Shown: positions 17,715 to 27,401, counted from the stretch's first letter. The stretch is DNA of 64,000 nucleotides from Calothrix brevissima NIES-22 (GCF_002367995.1 NZ_AP018208.1:1-64000); one strand, 5' to 3'. Notes: generated by a model not told the origin, from the sequence alone. Translations and numbers: made by a program.

Positions 17715-17740
17715 TGCTATTTAATTACTATTAAATAGCA
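17715..17740 (+). terminator. Stem-loop directly after the exporter stop codon
   Basis: TGCTATTTAAT, a TACT loop and ATTAAATAGCA form a perfect 11-bp stem beginning right after the TAA. There is no T-run behind it, so it may be a partial terminator or a processing and stability hairpin between exporter and cargo genes. Confidence 0.5.
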
Positions 17741-17970
17741 AATTTGATAAATTAAGATTTATGACAAATTGCCAAATTTACTAAGATTGCTAGGGAGATA
17801 AAAGTAAGCATTTTATGCTTGTTCTTGGTTTTTTCAATAGCTTTAAATTAGTATCATCCTTTGATCAAGAGGCTAAGTTCGGAGCAATTAAAACCCTGCA
17901 TTTCTAGCTTGACCAACAAGCCAGAAGAAGTTATTGCCAGCAAAACTTTTAAAATAGGAGTCTGATAGCA

Positions 17971-19863
17971 ATGCTGAAGTCAGAAGATACTAAAACGATT
18001 CCAAACAAGATTTCTCAGAGTTCTGGTGCAGGGCTAACTACATCACGCCCCCCTATTTCATCCCATACTCGTACAACCTTCAGTAGCACACTTCAGTATA
18101 ATCCTGTCAAACAAAGTTCTATTGCTAGCAAGCCTGTCAATACTACTGTTAGCCTGCGTCAGGGTGATACTCTCTGGGAAGTAGCTCAGAAAAAACTTGG
18201 TAATGGTACTCGTTGGCGGGAATTACGCAAAGCCGATGGTAGTCAGTTTACACAGCAAGAAGTTAGACATCTTCCAGTCGGGACGCTCGTCTCTGTTCCT
18301 TGGACGAAACCGACGATTGCAAAATCTCATAAGGTGAATTCATTTTCTCAGATACAGCACCTAGATAGTGAAAGCAAAAGCATAACTCGCCGTGAGTTGA
18401 GTTCAGGTTCTACTCATCTGACGCGCAGCAAGCTGCTTAATGCTTCACCTAGATTCTTTTCTCAAACCTCTTTAATATCTTCAAAACTGCCAAGTTCTAA
18501 AAGTGTCAAGCCTAGTGAGTATTTCTTGGCTGAAAGTCACCAAAAAAGTAGCACTCAGTCAGGAAATTCATCTAATACCAGGAATAGTCCACTGCTTAAC
18601 GGAACTGTCACAGGAAGTATTGTTGGTTTCAAAACACAAGACTTTTTCTTAGCAAAAAGGCTAGATAACAATCCTAGAGTCCTTCCTGGTGCGAGAAAAA
18701 TTAAAGATTCTAAAGCTCTTGCTCTTGCGGAAAGAAAAATTAGGGCACAACTGGGTGATGATGGGATCAGAGCATTCTATCGCACTAGTCAGGTTGCCTC
18801 GCCTCGCGAAGCTTATACTGTTCTGAGGCGTTATATAGATCATGCTTCTCAGGTAGCTGGTTCTAAGCAGCTTTTAGAAAATCTTGCTTCCGGAAGTAAG
18901 ACTACGGTAAAAGGTGCTATAGGTGAAATTCGGCAGATTCCAAAAAGTAGAATCAGAAGATCTAGAATTGAACTGGTAGCTGATACATTTATCAGTCCGA
19001 AGGATAATAAAACTAAGAACGGTGCAGATAGGGTTTATAAACCCTCTCCTTTTTCTAAAAGCAAGCTGATTGTTGATGTAAAAAATTATGATTTTACTAG
19101 CAAGTATTATCAAAAACCGTCCAATATTTCTCGAAAAAATATAGAATTTTCTGAACAAGTTGCACGCTACAAAAAACAGTTCCCTGGGGCACGAATTAAA
19201 TATGAATTTGTTGGGTCTGGACGTGTACCACGGGAAATAGTTAATAACCTCCACGCGCAAAAAGTTAAAGTCAAAGTACCAACTCGAATCAAGGTACTTA
19301 ATGCTGCTCATACTGTGAAAAATTCTAGACCTGCAACACCATTAATTCGAGGTGCTAACACTGTTAGAAACTCAGTAGTTAAACCAATTCACTTCAAAGC
19401 CCGGGAAACAGCTAACGCTGTGAAAAACTCTAGGACTGGAACAGCAGCAGCTCGCAGCGCTAATATTGTGAGAAACTCTCCAGCCGCTAGTAAGGCACTG
19501 CGCGTCACCAGAACAGTTACACAATCTGGAGTTACTAAAGGTGTGCTTCGAGGAGCTAGTCGAGTAGCTGCACCTGTTGGGATTGCACTTGATACTTGGC
19601 AGTTAGGAAGTGCTTATAAGAAAGATGGATTTGGTAAAGAATTCCGCAAAACAGCAGGTAGTGTTGCAGGTGCATGGGGCGGTGCTGCGGCCGGCGCGGC
19701 TATTGGCTCAGCCATTTTTCCGGGAGTTGGGACTGTTGTTGGCGGTGCTATTGGTGGAATCGCCGGTAGCGCATGGGGCGATGACATAGAGCAAGGTGCA
19801 GAGAAAGCAGGGAAAGCGATCGCTGGCGGAGCGAAGAAGGTATGGAATAAACTTTTTGGATAA
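17971..19863 (+). CDS. LysM protein with PD-(D/E)XK nuclease-like core; probable type I secretion cargo
   Basis: The 630-residue protein starts after an AGGAG. Ser/Thr-rich residues 1-57 precede a LysM domain (58-111: SLRQGDTLWEVAQKKLGNGT), which binds peptidoglycan-type glycans. Residues 120-235 are a Ser-rich linker. Residues 243-415 look like a PD-(D/E)XK fold: KGAIGE (314-319), GADRVY (351-356, D353), IVDVKNY (367-373, D369 and K371) and QVARY (396-400). Residues 443-515 hold four degenerate VKNSR/VRNS units. A glycine-zipper stretch (562-600) and an amphipathic Lys-rich tail follow. No Sec signal or GG leader is seen, consistent with export by the adjacent ABC protein. No immunity gene is evident beside it. 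The nuclease assignment is motif-based inference. Confidence 0.75.
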   Translation: MLKSEDTKTIPNKISQSSGAGLTTSRPPISSHTRTTFSSTLQYNPVKQSSIASKPVNTTVSLRQGDTLWEVAQKKLGNGTRWRELRKADGSQFTQQEVRHLPVGTLVSVPWTKPTIAKSHKVNSFSQIQHLDSESKSITRRELSSGSTHLTRSKLLNASPRFFSQTSLISSKLPSSKSVKPSEYFLAESHQKSSTQSGNSSNTRNSPLLNGTVTGSIVGFKTQDFFLAKRLDNNPRVLPGARKIKDSKALALAERKIRAQLGDDGIRAFYRTSQVASPREAYTVLRRYIDHASQVAGSKQLLENLASGSKTTVKGAIGEIRQIPKSRIRRSRIELVADTFISPKDNKTKNGADRVYKPSPFSKSKLIVDVKNYDFTSKYYQKPSNISRKNIEFSEQVARYKKQFPGARIKYEFVGSGRVPREIVNNLHAQKVKVKVPTRIKVLNAAHTVKNSRPATPLIRGANTVRNSVVKPIHFKARETANAVKNSRTGTAAARSANIVRNSPAASKALRVTRTVTQSGVTKGVLRGASRVAAPVGIALDTWQLGSAYKKDGFGKEFRKTAGSVAGAWGGAAAGAAIGSAIFPGVGTVVGGAIGGIAGSAWGDDIEQGAEKAGKAIAGGAKKVWNKLFG

Positions 19864-19902
19864 CTAATACAACAGGGCGGAAGTCATTCAATTTTGGATT
19901 AA

Positions 19903-19967
19903 CCTCTCCTTATAAAGAAGAGGCTTAAATATTGAAAAATTTTTGTTTTTCTTCTGGGTTAACCCAG
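19903..19967. terminator. Hairpin and palindrome between convergent genes
   Basis: The 211-base gap between the cargo gene and the convergent HlyD gene has a hairpin (CCTCT ... AGAGG, 19903-19923). It also has a perfect 14-base palindrome, CTGGGTTAACCCAG, at 19954-19967, separated by A/T runs. A bidirectional terminator is plausible. The rest is AATCCAAAATCTAAAAT-type dispersed repeat. Confidence 0.4.
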
Positions 19968-20074
19968 AGGCTTGAGACCAAATATTTTAGATTTCAAATT
20001 TTCATTTAATCCAAAATCCAAAATCTAAAATCGCTTCGGTCAAAAGTCAAATTCCAGAGTTTATCTCAACCAAA

Positions 20075-21283
20075 TTACTTCTGAGAAAATACCTCATCAA
20101 ATTTACGGGTAATTGGCTCAATCAACAAACTCAAAATTGACTTCTGCCGCATCACAATTTCTCCTGTAGCCTCCATACCAGGAGTTAATAACTTATCCTG
20201 ACCTCGTGTTTTAATTGCGACTTTATGGAGTTTAATTCTAGTCGGATAAACCTCCTTCAGCGAATTTTTATCCTTCATAACTGCATAGGGGCTAACATAA
20301 ACCACAGTGCCTTCAATCACACCATATTCTTGATAGGGAAAGGCATCTATCTTCACCTTGGCATTCATCTTTTCATCAACAAACCCCCGATATTGATTTG
20401 GTAAATCAACTTCTAGCAAAGGTTCTTTACCTTCAGGCAAAATTGATAATAATTCTTCACCTGATTGCACTGTACCCTGGCTGGAGTTGACTTTGATGTG
20501 ATAAACTCTGCCTGTAATTGGCGCTGTAATAATTTGATTTTGACGCTGATTTTTAGCTTGAGCTAATTGCCTTTCAACAATCTGCAATTCTTCGCGGCGC
20601 TTGCTTAGTTCCGAAAGGGGGCCAGTTTGATAATTTTGTTTGAGTTGCTGGATATTTTGCTCTTTGGCAGCAATACTTTTTTCTAAATCTCTGACTTTGT
20701 CTTGAGCGTATAGATAATCTTGACGTGGGATAACAGTACCGCTGAGACTCCGCAACCTATTGACATCCCGTTGAGCTGCTTTGAGATTAACTCGCAAAGC
20801 TGAAAGTTCAATTTCCGCCTGGTTAATGCTTGCTTTCTGGCTGGCTGCTGCTGCTTGGCTACGAGTCTGGATATCTTGCTTAATCAATACAGCTTGATTG
20901 TTGAGTCTTTCAATATCAACTAAGGATGATTCAGAATCAAGTGCTAGTAATATGTCACCCTGTTGTACCTGCTGACCTTCTTTTACCCTCGTTTCATTGA
21001 TAAATTTAATTTTGCCACTACTAGGCGATCGCACTGGTTGCACTTCTTCACCAGGTATCAACTTCCCATGAGTTTCAGCGACTTCATCTACTTTACTCAA
21101 ACCTGCCCAGGCAACGGTACCCAATACTGCCAAACTTAAAGTTACCCCTACCAATCTTGTATAAAGTGGTGGTAGCTCTTGCACCGCTTTACCTAATTCA
21201 TAATCTAAGTAAGCGTCAGGGTTAGCAAATTGTTCTCTAGTCTGCCGAGATTGAGCCGGAGAAGAATCCAAAGACAGTTTCAT
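20075..21283 (-). CDS. HlyD-family membrane fusion protein
   Basis: The 402-residue protein has a cytoplasmic N-terminus with FANPDAYLDYELGKAVQELP, one membrane helix (about 43-62), and a biotinyl-lipoyl-like half (GKLIPGEEVQPVRSPSSGKI). A long coiled coil follows (about 115-250), then the second lipoyl half with ITAPITGRVYHIKV, and a beta-barrel end (TRGQDKLLTPGMEATGEIVM, the family signature). It links an inner-membrane ABC exporter to an outer-membrane TolC-like channel. It is convergent with the cargo gene rather than in the exporter operon. No TolC homologue is present in the window. Confidence 0.93.
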   Translation of the reverse strand: MKLSLDSSPAQSRQTREQFANPDAYLDYELGKAVQELPPLYTRLVGVTLSLAVLGTVAWAGLSKVDEVAETHGKLIPGEEVQPVRSPSSGKIKFINETRVKEGQQVQQGDILLALDSESSLVDIERLNNQAVLIKQDIQTRSQAAAASQKASINQAEIELSALRVNLKAAQRDVNRLRSLSGTVIPRQDYLYAQDKVRDLEKSIAAKEQNIQQLKQNYQTGPLSELSKRREELQIVERQLAQAKNQRQNQIITAPITGRVYHIKVNSSQGTVQSGEELLSILPEGKEPLLEVDLPNQYRGFVDEKMNAKVKIDAFPYQEYGVIEGTVVYVSPYAVMKDKNSLKEVYPTRIKLHKVAIKTRGQDKLLTPGMEATGEIVMRQKSILSLLIEPITRKFDEVFSQK

Positions 21284-21722
21284 ATCTTTTACTTAATTAA
21301 AACTGGTATCGTTTCCCTACCAAGAGCTAAGAGGAGTCAGTTTGATGGCAGGCAGCTTGTCAAATTCAGGACTATTTACCATAGTATGTGATCGCATCTG
21401 TAAAATGAAAAACTATTTGTTGCGTTAACACATGAGTGTCGTTCGATTACCCGCTCTCCAAATAAGACCAGATCAAGGATTAGCCCATAATCAGATTTTT
21501 AGGTATCGCTCTGTGAGCGATCGCAGAACTTTTCGGTCTACTGAAATTAACTGGCGGTAGGTAATGAGCCGCTGTACCCAGACTGTGCGAGCGCTGTGAC
21601 TGTTGTTCAAGATTATATTAGTTCTGTGGATGGTATTTGACCGTAAACTGGGGGTGAGTGCGTAGCCGCAAGGCGGCTAGTCGTAGACATCGCTGTTGCT
21701 CAAGAATGAGGGGGGTGTAGAG
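21284..21722. other. 439-base gap with cyanobacterial dispersed repeat
   Basis: No gene is supported. It includes AGCGATCGC (about 21516) and, at about 21659-21694, a GCGTAGCCGCAAGGCGGCTA-type repeat ending in CATCGC. A related copy is near 7205-7240. Promoters for the HlyD gene and for the flavin reductase probably lie here, but I cannot place them. Confidence 0.4.
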
Positions 21723-23126
21723 ATGGAAACCGCAGATTTAATCGTCATTGGTAGCGGACAAGGTGGCATTCCTTTCGCCGCAGATTTTGCCAAAGCCGGA
21801 CACAAAGTTGTACTTTTTGAGCGAGATGCATTAGGCGGCAGTTGCGTTAACTATGGATGTACTCCTTCTAAAGCGTTTTTAGCAGCTGCTCATGCCGTAG
21901 GACGCGCCCGTCAGGCTGCCAAACTGGGGATTCACACTCAGGTTCAGGTTGACTTTCCTCGAGTAATGGAGCGAGTTAGAGATATTCGCGATCGCTTTAA
22001 TCAAGGAGTGAGTCAGCGTTTAGAGGATGCCGGAGTGCAAGTAGTTTGCGCTGAAGCCTCGTTCACTGGAGAACGCATCGTCACAGGCAAGGATGTCACT
22101 GTAGAAGCACCACTGATTGTCATTAATACTGGTACATCTTCACTAATCCCAGATATACCTGGTTTAGCTGGCACTCCCTATCTCACTAATCGCAACTTCT
22201 TTGATTTACAGGAACTACCGAAGCGATTATTAGTGATAGGTGCAGGTTATATTGGGCTGGAATTGGGACAGGGGTTAGCTCGTTTAGGAAGTGAAACTCA
22301 CCTAATTGTACGCGGCGATCGCGTGTTGGCACAAGAAGAAGCAGATGTTAGTCAAACCTTGGCACAAGCATTACAGCTTGATGGCATTTCTGTGCACTTT
22401 CAGGTCAATGTAGAACAAGTTGACTACAACAATAATATATTTACGCTCACCCTGAGTAACGGCGAAACCCTTAAAGGTGAAGCTTTAATGGTGGTGATTG
22501 GGCGCAAACCAAACACGGATGCATTGAATGTTGCCGCCGCAGGGGTAGAACTGGATCAAAAAGGCTTTATCAAAATCAATGACCAATTTCAGACAACAAC
22601 TCAAGGAATTTACGCCATCGGCGATGCTGCCGGACAACCAGCCTTTACCCATGTTTCTTGGGAAGATTACCGTCGCTTAAAAGCCATTTTATGCGGGGAA
22701 CAACGTACCCGAAGCGATCGCGTTCTTGGTTATGCCGTGTACACAGAACCACAAGTCGGACGAGTTGGGATGACGCTAGAGCAAGCAACCAAGCAGGGCA
22801 TTAACGCCCGTGCTGTCACCCTACCAATAGCTCAGATTGCCCGTGGAATTGAATGGGGACATGACTTGGGGTTTTACCGCATGGTAATCGATCGCGATAC
22901 CAACAAAATCTTAGGCGCAACCCTGGTTGGCTATGAAACAGCAGAACTAGTGCATGTATTTTTATCTCTGATGGAAGCGGATGCAACTTGGCAGGTGTTA
23001 GAACAATCGGTGCATATCCATCCAACTTACGGTGAGGCATTACCCAGTCTGGCACGACTCCTGATTGAAGATGATATGCCCCTATGCCCAAATCTTTATC
23101 CCAACTTGGGAGGAGATAGTCATTGA
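21723..23126 (+). CDS. FAD-dependent pyridine nucleotide-disulfide oxidoreductase (mercuric reductase-like)
   Basis: The FAD motif GSGQGG lies at residues 10-15 and the redox-active pair GGSCVNYGCTPSK has C41 and C46. The second nucleotide motif is VIGAGYIGLELG, the second FAD strand is GIYAIGDAA, and the C-terminal HIHPTYGEAL supplies the His-Glu pair of the partner active site. The 467-residue protein lacks the N-terminal heavy-metal domain and the C-terminal Cys pair of true MerA, so dihydrolipoamide or another disulfide is a more likely substrate than mercury. The start at 21723 is set by GAGGGGG about 9 bases upstream. A peroxiredoxin fusion follows 83 bases later. Confidence 0.9.
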   Translation: METADLIVIGSGQGGIPFAADFAKAGHKVVLFERDALGGSCVNYGCTPSKAFLAAAHAVGRARQAAKLGIHTQVQVDFPRVMERVRDIRDRFNQGVSQRLEDAGVQVVCAEASFTGERIVTGKDVTVEAPLIVINTGTSSLIPDIPGLAGTPYLTNRNFFDLQELPKRLLVIGAGYIGLELGQGLARLGSETHLIVRGDRVLAQEEADVSQTLAQALQLDGISVHFQVNVEQVDYNNNIFTLTLSNGETLKGEALMVVIGRKPNTDALNVAAAGVELDQKGFIKINDQFQTTTQGIYAIGDAAGQPAFTHVSWEDYRRLKAILCGEQRTRSDRVLGYAVYTEPQVGRVGMTLEQATKQGINARAVTLPIAQIARGIEWGHDLGFYRMVIDRDTNKILGATLVGYETAELVHVFLSLMEADATWQVLEQSVHIHPTYGEALPSLARLLIEDDMPLCPNLYPNLGGDSH

Positions 23127-23209
23127 TTATTCGTAAGTAATCAATTACCAAAGATAGATGACGTTTCAATCGCTCCAATGCAATGGTGAAAAGTTACAAG
23201 GACTGACTG

Positions 23210-24043
23210 ATGACAACTACGCTAACCATCGGTGGCACATTTCCTGATGCAGAATTGCCCAATCACGAAAATGAAGTAGTAAAGCTTTCCAGCTTTACTC
23301 AACCTGGTCTAGTGGATCGTTATCTGGGCTTTACCGATGGCTATCCACTGATTGTAGTTTTCTACCGAGGTTTTTTCTGTCCCAGAGATCGCCAACAACT
23401 GCTTCAATTGGTGCAGTTTCAGAATGAGCTAGCTGTGAACTATTGTCAACTTGTCACTGTTGGTGTTGATGCCTCAATTGTGCAAGCTGCATTCCGAGCT
23501 GGATTGGGGGCACAATGGCAATTTTTATGTGATGAGGCGAGATCGCTTGTCAAGCAGATCAATATTCTAGATGAAACAGAAGGTGAGTATGCCTATCGTC
23601 CTCAACCCTACACCTTTGTCTTGTGCCCAGACCTAACTATTCACAGCATCTATAATGGTTGGTTCTTTGTTGGACGACCGACAATTGAGGAATTACGGCA
23701 GGATTTACGTGCGATTATGCAACTACGAGCGGACTACCTTTATGAAGCATACGACACACCTGCTGTTAAACAAATCCGTATTCCGCAGCAAGAATGGGCC
23801 AACGGAGCACCAACCTTGGGAGCTAATGGTTTACCAGTAGGGCGAGGGGTAGTGCGCTGGTTTGACCTCAAAACAGGTAATGGCATGATTGCTACAGATC
23901 AGGGAGGAGAAGATGTGTTCTTTAACTTTACTGCCATTCCTGGAGAAGGATATCGCACCCTGCTTGCAGGTACGCTCGTGCAGTTTGAAATTGTTTCCAA
24001 TCGGTTTGGAATAACTGCCCGCAATGTCCAGCGTGTCAATTAA
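23210..24043 (+). CDS. Peroxiredoxin (AhpC/TSA) fused to a cold-shock domain
   Basis: Residues 1-175 are a thioredoxin-fold peroxiredoxin: FYRGFFCPRDRQQLLQL carries the peroxidatic-type C57, with FLCDEARSLVKQI and PYTFVLCPDLTIHSIYNGWF further on. Residues 213-277 are a cold-shock/OB domain: GVVRWFDLKTGNGMIATD, the RNP2-like VFFNF, and FEIVSNRFGITARNVQRV. The RNP1 aromatic residues are lost (TGNGMI where KGFGFI is usual), so nucleic-acid binding may be weak or changed. The GG-containing linker between them is short. The upstream flavin disulfide reductase could recycle it. It is not a standard 2-Cys peroxiredoxin. Confidence 0.85.
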   Translation: MTTTLTIGGTFPDAELPNHENEVVKLSSFTQPGLVDRYLGFTDGYPLIVVFYRGFFCPRDRQQLLQLVQFQNELAVNYCQLVTVGVDASIVQAAFRAGLGAQWQFLCDEARSLVKQINILDETEGEYAYRPQPYTFVLCPDLTIHSIYNGWFFVGRPTIEELRQDLRAIMQLRADYLYEAYDTPAVKQIRIPQQEWANGAPTLGANGLPVGRGVVRWFDLKTGNGMIATDQGGEDVFFNFTAIPGEGYRTLLAGTLVQFEIVSNRFGITARNVQRVN

Positions 24044-24382
24044 AGTCAAGGATGGATTTCGCAAACATTTTTATTTAATCCCTAATAGTTGTGTTTTCAG
24101 TACGTTAATTGCGGTACAAACACAAGTGTGTGGGGATTGGAACGGGATTATCGCCGATCGTTAGGCGATGAACGGGTGGTCGTGTATCAGATTCTTTTGA
24201 AGATTGCTTTTTATGCGATCGCGCAGATCGACAAATCTGTATCGGCTCCTATGTTAAGTCCAGCATTGTTTGCTCGCTTCAGCTTCCCGTATTCAAGCAG
24301 ATTTTGCTGATAAACTGTTGTCAGCCATGCGCTATCAGTTTGGCGGCCATCATCAAAAAGCTAATTCCTCAAGAGGTTCGTC
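24044..24382. other. 339-base gap, no gene seen
   Basis: Several GATCGC-rich words lie here (for example TATGCGATCGCGCAGATCG near 24212). A plus-strand frame (24089-24310) has no family similarity. AAGAGG about 8 bases before 24383 serves as ribosome-binding site for the next gene. Confidence 0.4.
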
Positions 24383-25762
24383 ATGGAAAATCTTCATTCA
24401 GACGCACTGGTATTTTTCGGGGCAACAGGTGACCTGGCATACAAGAAAATCTTTCCCAGCCTTCAGGCAATGGTGAAGCGGGGTAATCTCAATGTGCCGG
24501 TGATTGGTGTTGCCGGACGACCTTGGACGACGGATCAACTTAGGGAAAGGGCACGTGATAGCCTGGAACATCATGGCGGTGTCAATCAACCAGCATTTGA
24601 TCAACTTTCCTCATTGCTTCAGTATGTCTCTGGTGACTACAACAAACCAGAAACTTACGAAAAATTACGTCAAGCCCTGGGTAATGCCAAAAGTCCTCTC
24701 TACTATCTGGCAATTCCGCCTAGCCTGTTTGCACCAGTAGTAGAAGGATTGGGCAAGTCAGGTTGTGCTAAAAATGCCCGTGTAGTCATTGAAAAACCAT
24801 TCGGCCGGGATTTGCAATCAGCACGCGAGTTAAACCAAATTCTGGCATCGGTTTTTCCCGAATCTTCTATCTATCGCATCGACCATTATCTGGGCAAAGA
24901 ACCACTGCTGAATTTACTCTATTTTCGGTTTGCTAACTCTTTTCTTGAACCAATCTGGAATCGTAACTATGTTGAAAGCATCCAGATTGTCATGGCAGAA
25001 AACTTTGGCATTCAAGGACGGGGGCACTTCTATGAAGAGACTGGTGCGATTCGGGATGTGGTGGAAAACCATATGCTGCAAGTATTAGCTTCAGTTTGCA
25101 TGGATGCACCCGCTAGTAACGCTCCTGATGCTATTCGAGATGAAAAAGAGCGTATTCTCAAAGCTATACGTTCACTGCAACCCGATGATATTATTCGCGG
25201 TCAATTTCGCGGTTACCGCGATGAAGAAGGTGTTTCTCCCCAATCCCAAGTCGAAACTTTTGTTGCCGTGCGGCTATTTATTAATACTTGGCGGTGGTCA
25301 GGAGTTCCTATCTACATCCGCGCGGGGAAGAAATTGCCTGTGAAAACGACTGAAGTGATGGTCAAGCTCAAGTGTCCACCTCTCGATGTGTTTAAAGAAG
25401 GGGTAAAAGAAAACACTCATTATGTTCGGTTTTTACTAGATCCTGAAGTAATCGTCGGGCTGGGTGCGCGTACTAAAATCCCCGGCGAAGACATGATTGG
25501 CTCTGCGGTTGAACTGTTGGCCTTTTATGGCGGCGGGGACGAGATGGAACCCTATGAACGTCTGTTGGGTGATGCGATGCGGGGCGATCCCACCTTGTTT
25601 GTACGCGAAGATACCGTAGAAGAGGAATGGCGGATTGTCCAGGCAATTCTCGATAACGTCACACCCGTTTATGAATATGAGCCAAATACATGGGGCCCAC
25701 CTGAGTCAGATAAATTGCTCTTGCCCAGCGATCTCTGGTACAATCCCTTGCCGAGGGAGTAG
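24383..25762 (+). CDS. zwf: Glucose-6-phosphate dehydrogenase
   Basis: It oxidises glucose-6-phosphate to 6-phosphogluconolactone with reduction of NADP+, the entry to the oxidative pentose phosphate pathway. The cofactor motif [10 protein letters not shown] is at 13-22, the active-site signature RIDHYLGKE near 164-172, EKPFGRDL precedes it, and [18 protein letters not shown] binds structural NADP in the family. It is 459 residues, about 50 shorter than the usual cyanobacterial housekeeping enzyme (about 509), so it is likely a paralogue of a different subgroup. With the reductase and peroxiredoxin upstream it could form an NADPH-supplied redox unit; that link is inference from gene order. 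Confidence 0.95.
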   Translation: MENLHSDALVFFGATGDLAYKKIFPSLQAMVKRGNLNVPVIGVAGRPWTTDQLRERARDSLEHHGGVNQPAFDQLSSLLQYVSGDYNKPETYEKLRQALGNAKSPLYYLAIPPSLFAPVVEGLGKSGCAKNARVVIEKPFGRDLQSARELNQILASVFPESSIYRIDHYLGKEPLLNLLYFRFANSFLEPIWNRNYVESIQIVMAENFGIQGRGHFYEETGAIRDVVENHMLQVLASVCMDAPASNAPDAIRDEKERILKAIRSLQPDDIIRGQFRGYRDEEGVSPQSQVETFVAVRLFINTWRWSGVPIYIRAGKKLPVKTTEVMVKLKCPPLDVFKEGVKENTHYVRFLLDPEVIVGLGARTKIPGEDMIGSAVELLAFYGGGDEMEPYERLLGDAMRGDPTLFVREDTVEEEWRIVQAILDNVTPVYEYEPNTWGPPESDKLLLPSDLWYNPLPRE

Positions 25763-26103
25763 TACATATTGCCCAGCTATGACTGTAGATGAGTCGCTCC
25801 CAGTGAATCTTCATCTCCAGCTTAGTTTTGCTAGGTGGAAAACGTGAGTGTTCAACTGCAGATTTTACAGATGACGTACTACTTGCGAGAGTACAGTTAC
25901 AATCGGTAGCAGTACTCTAGGAGCGAATTGCACTTTAATTGTTGTCTGTTAATACTCAATTGCTTACTTTAAAAGACCGAACAGATTACCTTGTTTTCAC
26001 TACTTGTGAAAGACTATTCAATCACTCACTATAGATGAGGCGTTAACACAATTTTTAGCTACATCTGTTTTTCTGCTATCAAGCTTTTGGCACCGAGATA
26101 AAC
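25763..26103. other. 341-base gap, no gene seen
   Basis: No coding frame or clear RNA structure is recognised. It is AT-rich toward the right end and leads into a small hypothetical gene. Confidence 0.35.
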
Positions 26104-26376
26104 ATGAAACCTATCAAAAAACCGGAACTACTGATTGTCAAAAAGTCCGTTGCTTCACAGCCAGCAATTGAGGAAGTTGCGCCTATCGAGACAGTCTCTG
26201 CTGATGAACCTATCATTGACCAGCAGCCAGATATGAAGGTAGAAAGCCAATTGACAGAATATCTTCACGTCTACGCTCCGGTGCAAGACGCTCTAGTTCT
26301 CCAGTCTGTAGGTAACACTGGTTGGCAGGTTTCTGACATCTGGCGAGATTTACGTATTGATAATTTTTGTGATTGA
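26104..26376 (+). CDS. Hypothetical protein, 90 residues
   Basis: The product starts MKPIKKPELLIVKKSVASQP, is acidic in the middle (IEEVAPIETVSADEPIIDQQ) and ends VGNTGWQVSDIWRDLRIDNF then CD. There are no membrane segments or known motifs. It lies alone between noncoding stretches, and its codon use looks ordinary, so a real small gene is plausible but not certain. Confidence 0.4.
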   Translation: MKPIKKPELLIVKKSVASQPAIEEVAPIETVSADEPIIDQQPDMKVESQLTEYLHVYAPVQDALVLQSVGNTGWQVSDIWRDLRIDNFCD

Positions 26377-26481
26377 TATTTTCTCTATGGTTACTTGCAA
26401 CAAGTATTGTACTTTTGTGCAGTTGCAATATAGGACTAGTGTTTGATTTCTAAAACAACTCCGTACATTTGAACAGACATA

Positions 26482-27006
26482 CTAATCAAAATCCGCGTAT
26501 TGAGGAGGGCTAGCCCCAACTCGCTTGGTGATTCTAGGATACTTGCCCGTTGGGGCCTTATCTAAGATGTTTGTGACATCAATCTGATGCCACCAATCAT
26601 CCCCAAAATCGAACCAGTAACCAAAAGCCTCATCAATTGATAAGCCTAGATCAGCAATTGAAGTACTCGATACATCGCCTGTAGGCGTTGGTGTCAAACC
26701 GGAACTGGAAAATGCTTGTTTCAAACCGTACCTTCTGGCATTTGGATCTTGCGGGCCATTTCCACCAATTTGAAATTCATACATATGCTCTTCTTCGCGG
26801 TCGAATGCCTTGAAGATGATTTTATGAAGCTCCTCCAAAGTATTACTGCCTTTAATCTCAATAGTTCGAGACACTACTGGATTATCAGCAATAAACTCCT
26901 CGGTAATGGGGCCATCAATTAAAAATACATCCAGCACATATAACCCATCTGCAGAAGAGTTAACTACTTTTTTAGCAACATTTTCTGATTTTTTAGTTTT
27001 ACCCAT
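26482..27006 (-). CDS. Plasmid pRiA4b ORF-3-like family protein
   Basis: The protein has 174 residues from MGKTKKSENVAKKV; the frame is open four codons further up (27018). Family features are IKGSNTLEELHKIIFKAFD, EEEHMYEFQIGG, and the aromatic-acid block YWFDFGDDWWHQIDVTNI, the hallmark of the pRiA4b ORF-3 family. The function is unknown; members often occur on plasmids and in IS1096-like elements. It is divergent from the parAB operon, with the palindrome cluster in between. Confidence 0.88.
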   Translation of the reverse strand: MGKTKKSENVAKKVVNSSADGLYVLDVFLIDGPITEEFIADNPVVSRTIEIKGSNTLEELHKIIFKAFDREEEHMYEFQIGGNGPQDPNARRYGLKQAFSSSGLTPTPTGDVSSTSIADLGLSIDEAFGYWFDFGDDWWHQIDVTNILDKAPTGKYPRITKRVGASPPQYADFD

Positions 27007-27170
27007 AATTTCTTGCACTATGCTGATAGGAGCATTTTTTCAGAATTGCTTTTGAATCCCCAAGCAATTGTAATAGAGAGCCTCTCTCAATCACAATTTT
27101 TAACTAGCACACTAACAACCGATTCCAAGAGATGTTATTGATGGCATTAGCAAATTTAATATTTCTGAGA

Positions 27171-27192
27171 TGTCGTATTTTAAAATACGACA
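27171..27192. promoter_or_regulatory. Perfect 22-bp palindrome upstream of parAB
   Basis: Half-site TGTCGTATTTT followed at once by its exact reverse complement. It shares the frame TGTCG-ATTTTAAAAT-CGACA with the palindrome at 27533-27556. It lies in the 549-base intergenic space between the divergent pRiA4b-like gene and parA, the place expected for a partition centromere or operator. The ParB or ParA binding role is inference. Confidence 0.65.
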
Positions 27193-27378
27193 TAAGATTT
27201 ATCTAAATCCAGGCTACAGATAATTCTCACTTTGTCCCTGCCCCTCTGTTGCCTATATATAGCGATATTTTTGAGAATTGATATAACTAAAAGTTTTAAT
27301 AATGGTTAGAATATTGATTTTACAAGCATTTATTTTAAGTAAATCTTGTCAGATATTAATACATTAGTATTATATTGT

Positions 27379-27401
27379 CTATTTTGACAATGTCAAAATA
27401 G
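27379..27401. promoter_or_regulatory. 23-bp palindrome with one-base centre upstream of parAB
   Basis: CTATTTTGACA, an A at 27390, then TGTCAAAATAG. It shares TGACA/TGTCA and an A/T run with the two other palindromes but not the TTTTAAAA centre. It contains a TTGACA that could be a -35 box, although no convincing -10 box follows at the right distance. Confidence 0.5.

Noticed and set aside
24089-24310. 73-codon plus-strand frame before zwf
   Set aside because: No similarity or ribosome-binding site; the region is GATCGC-rich, which keeps frames open.
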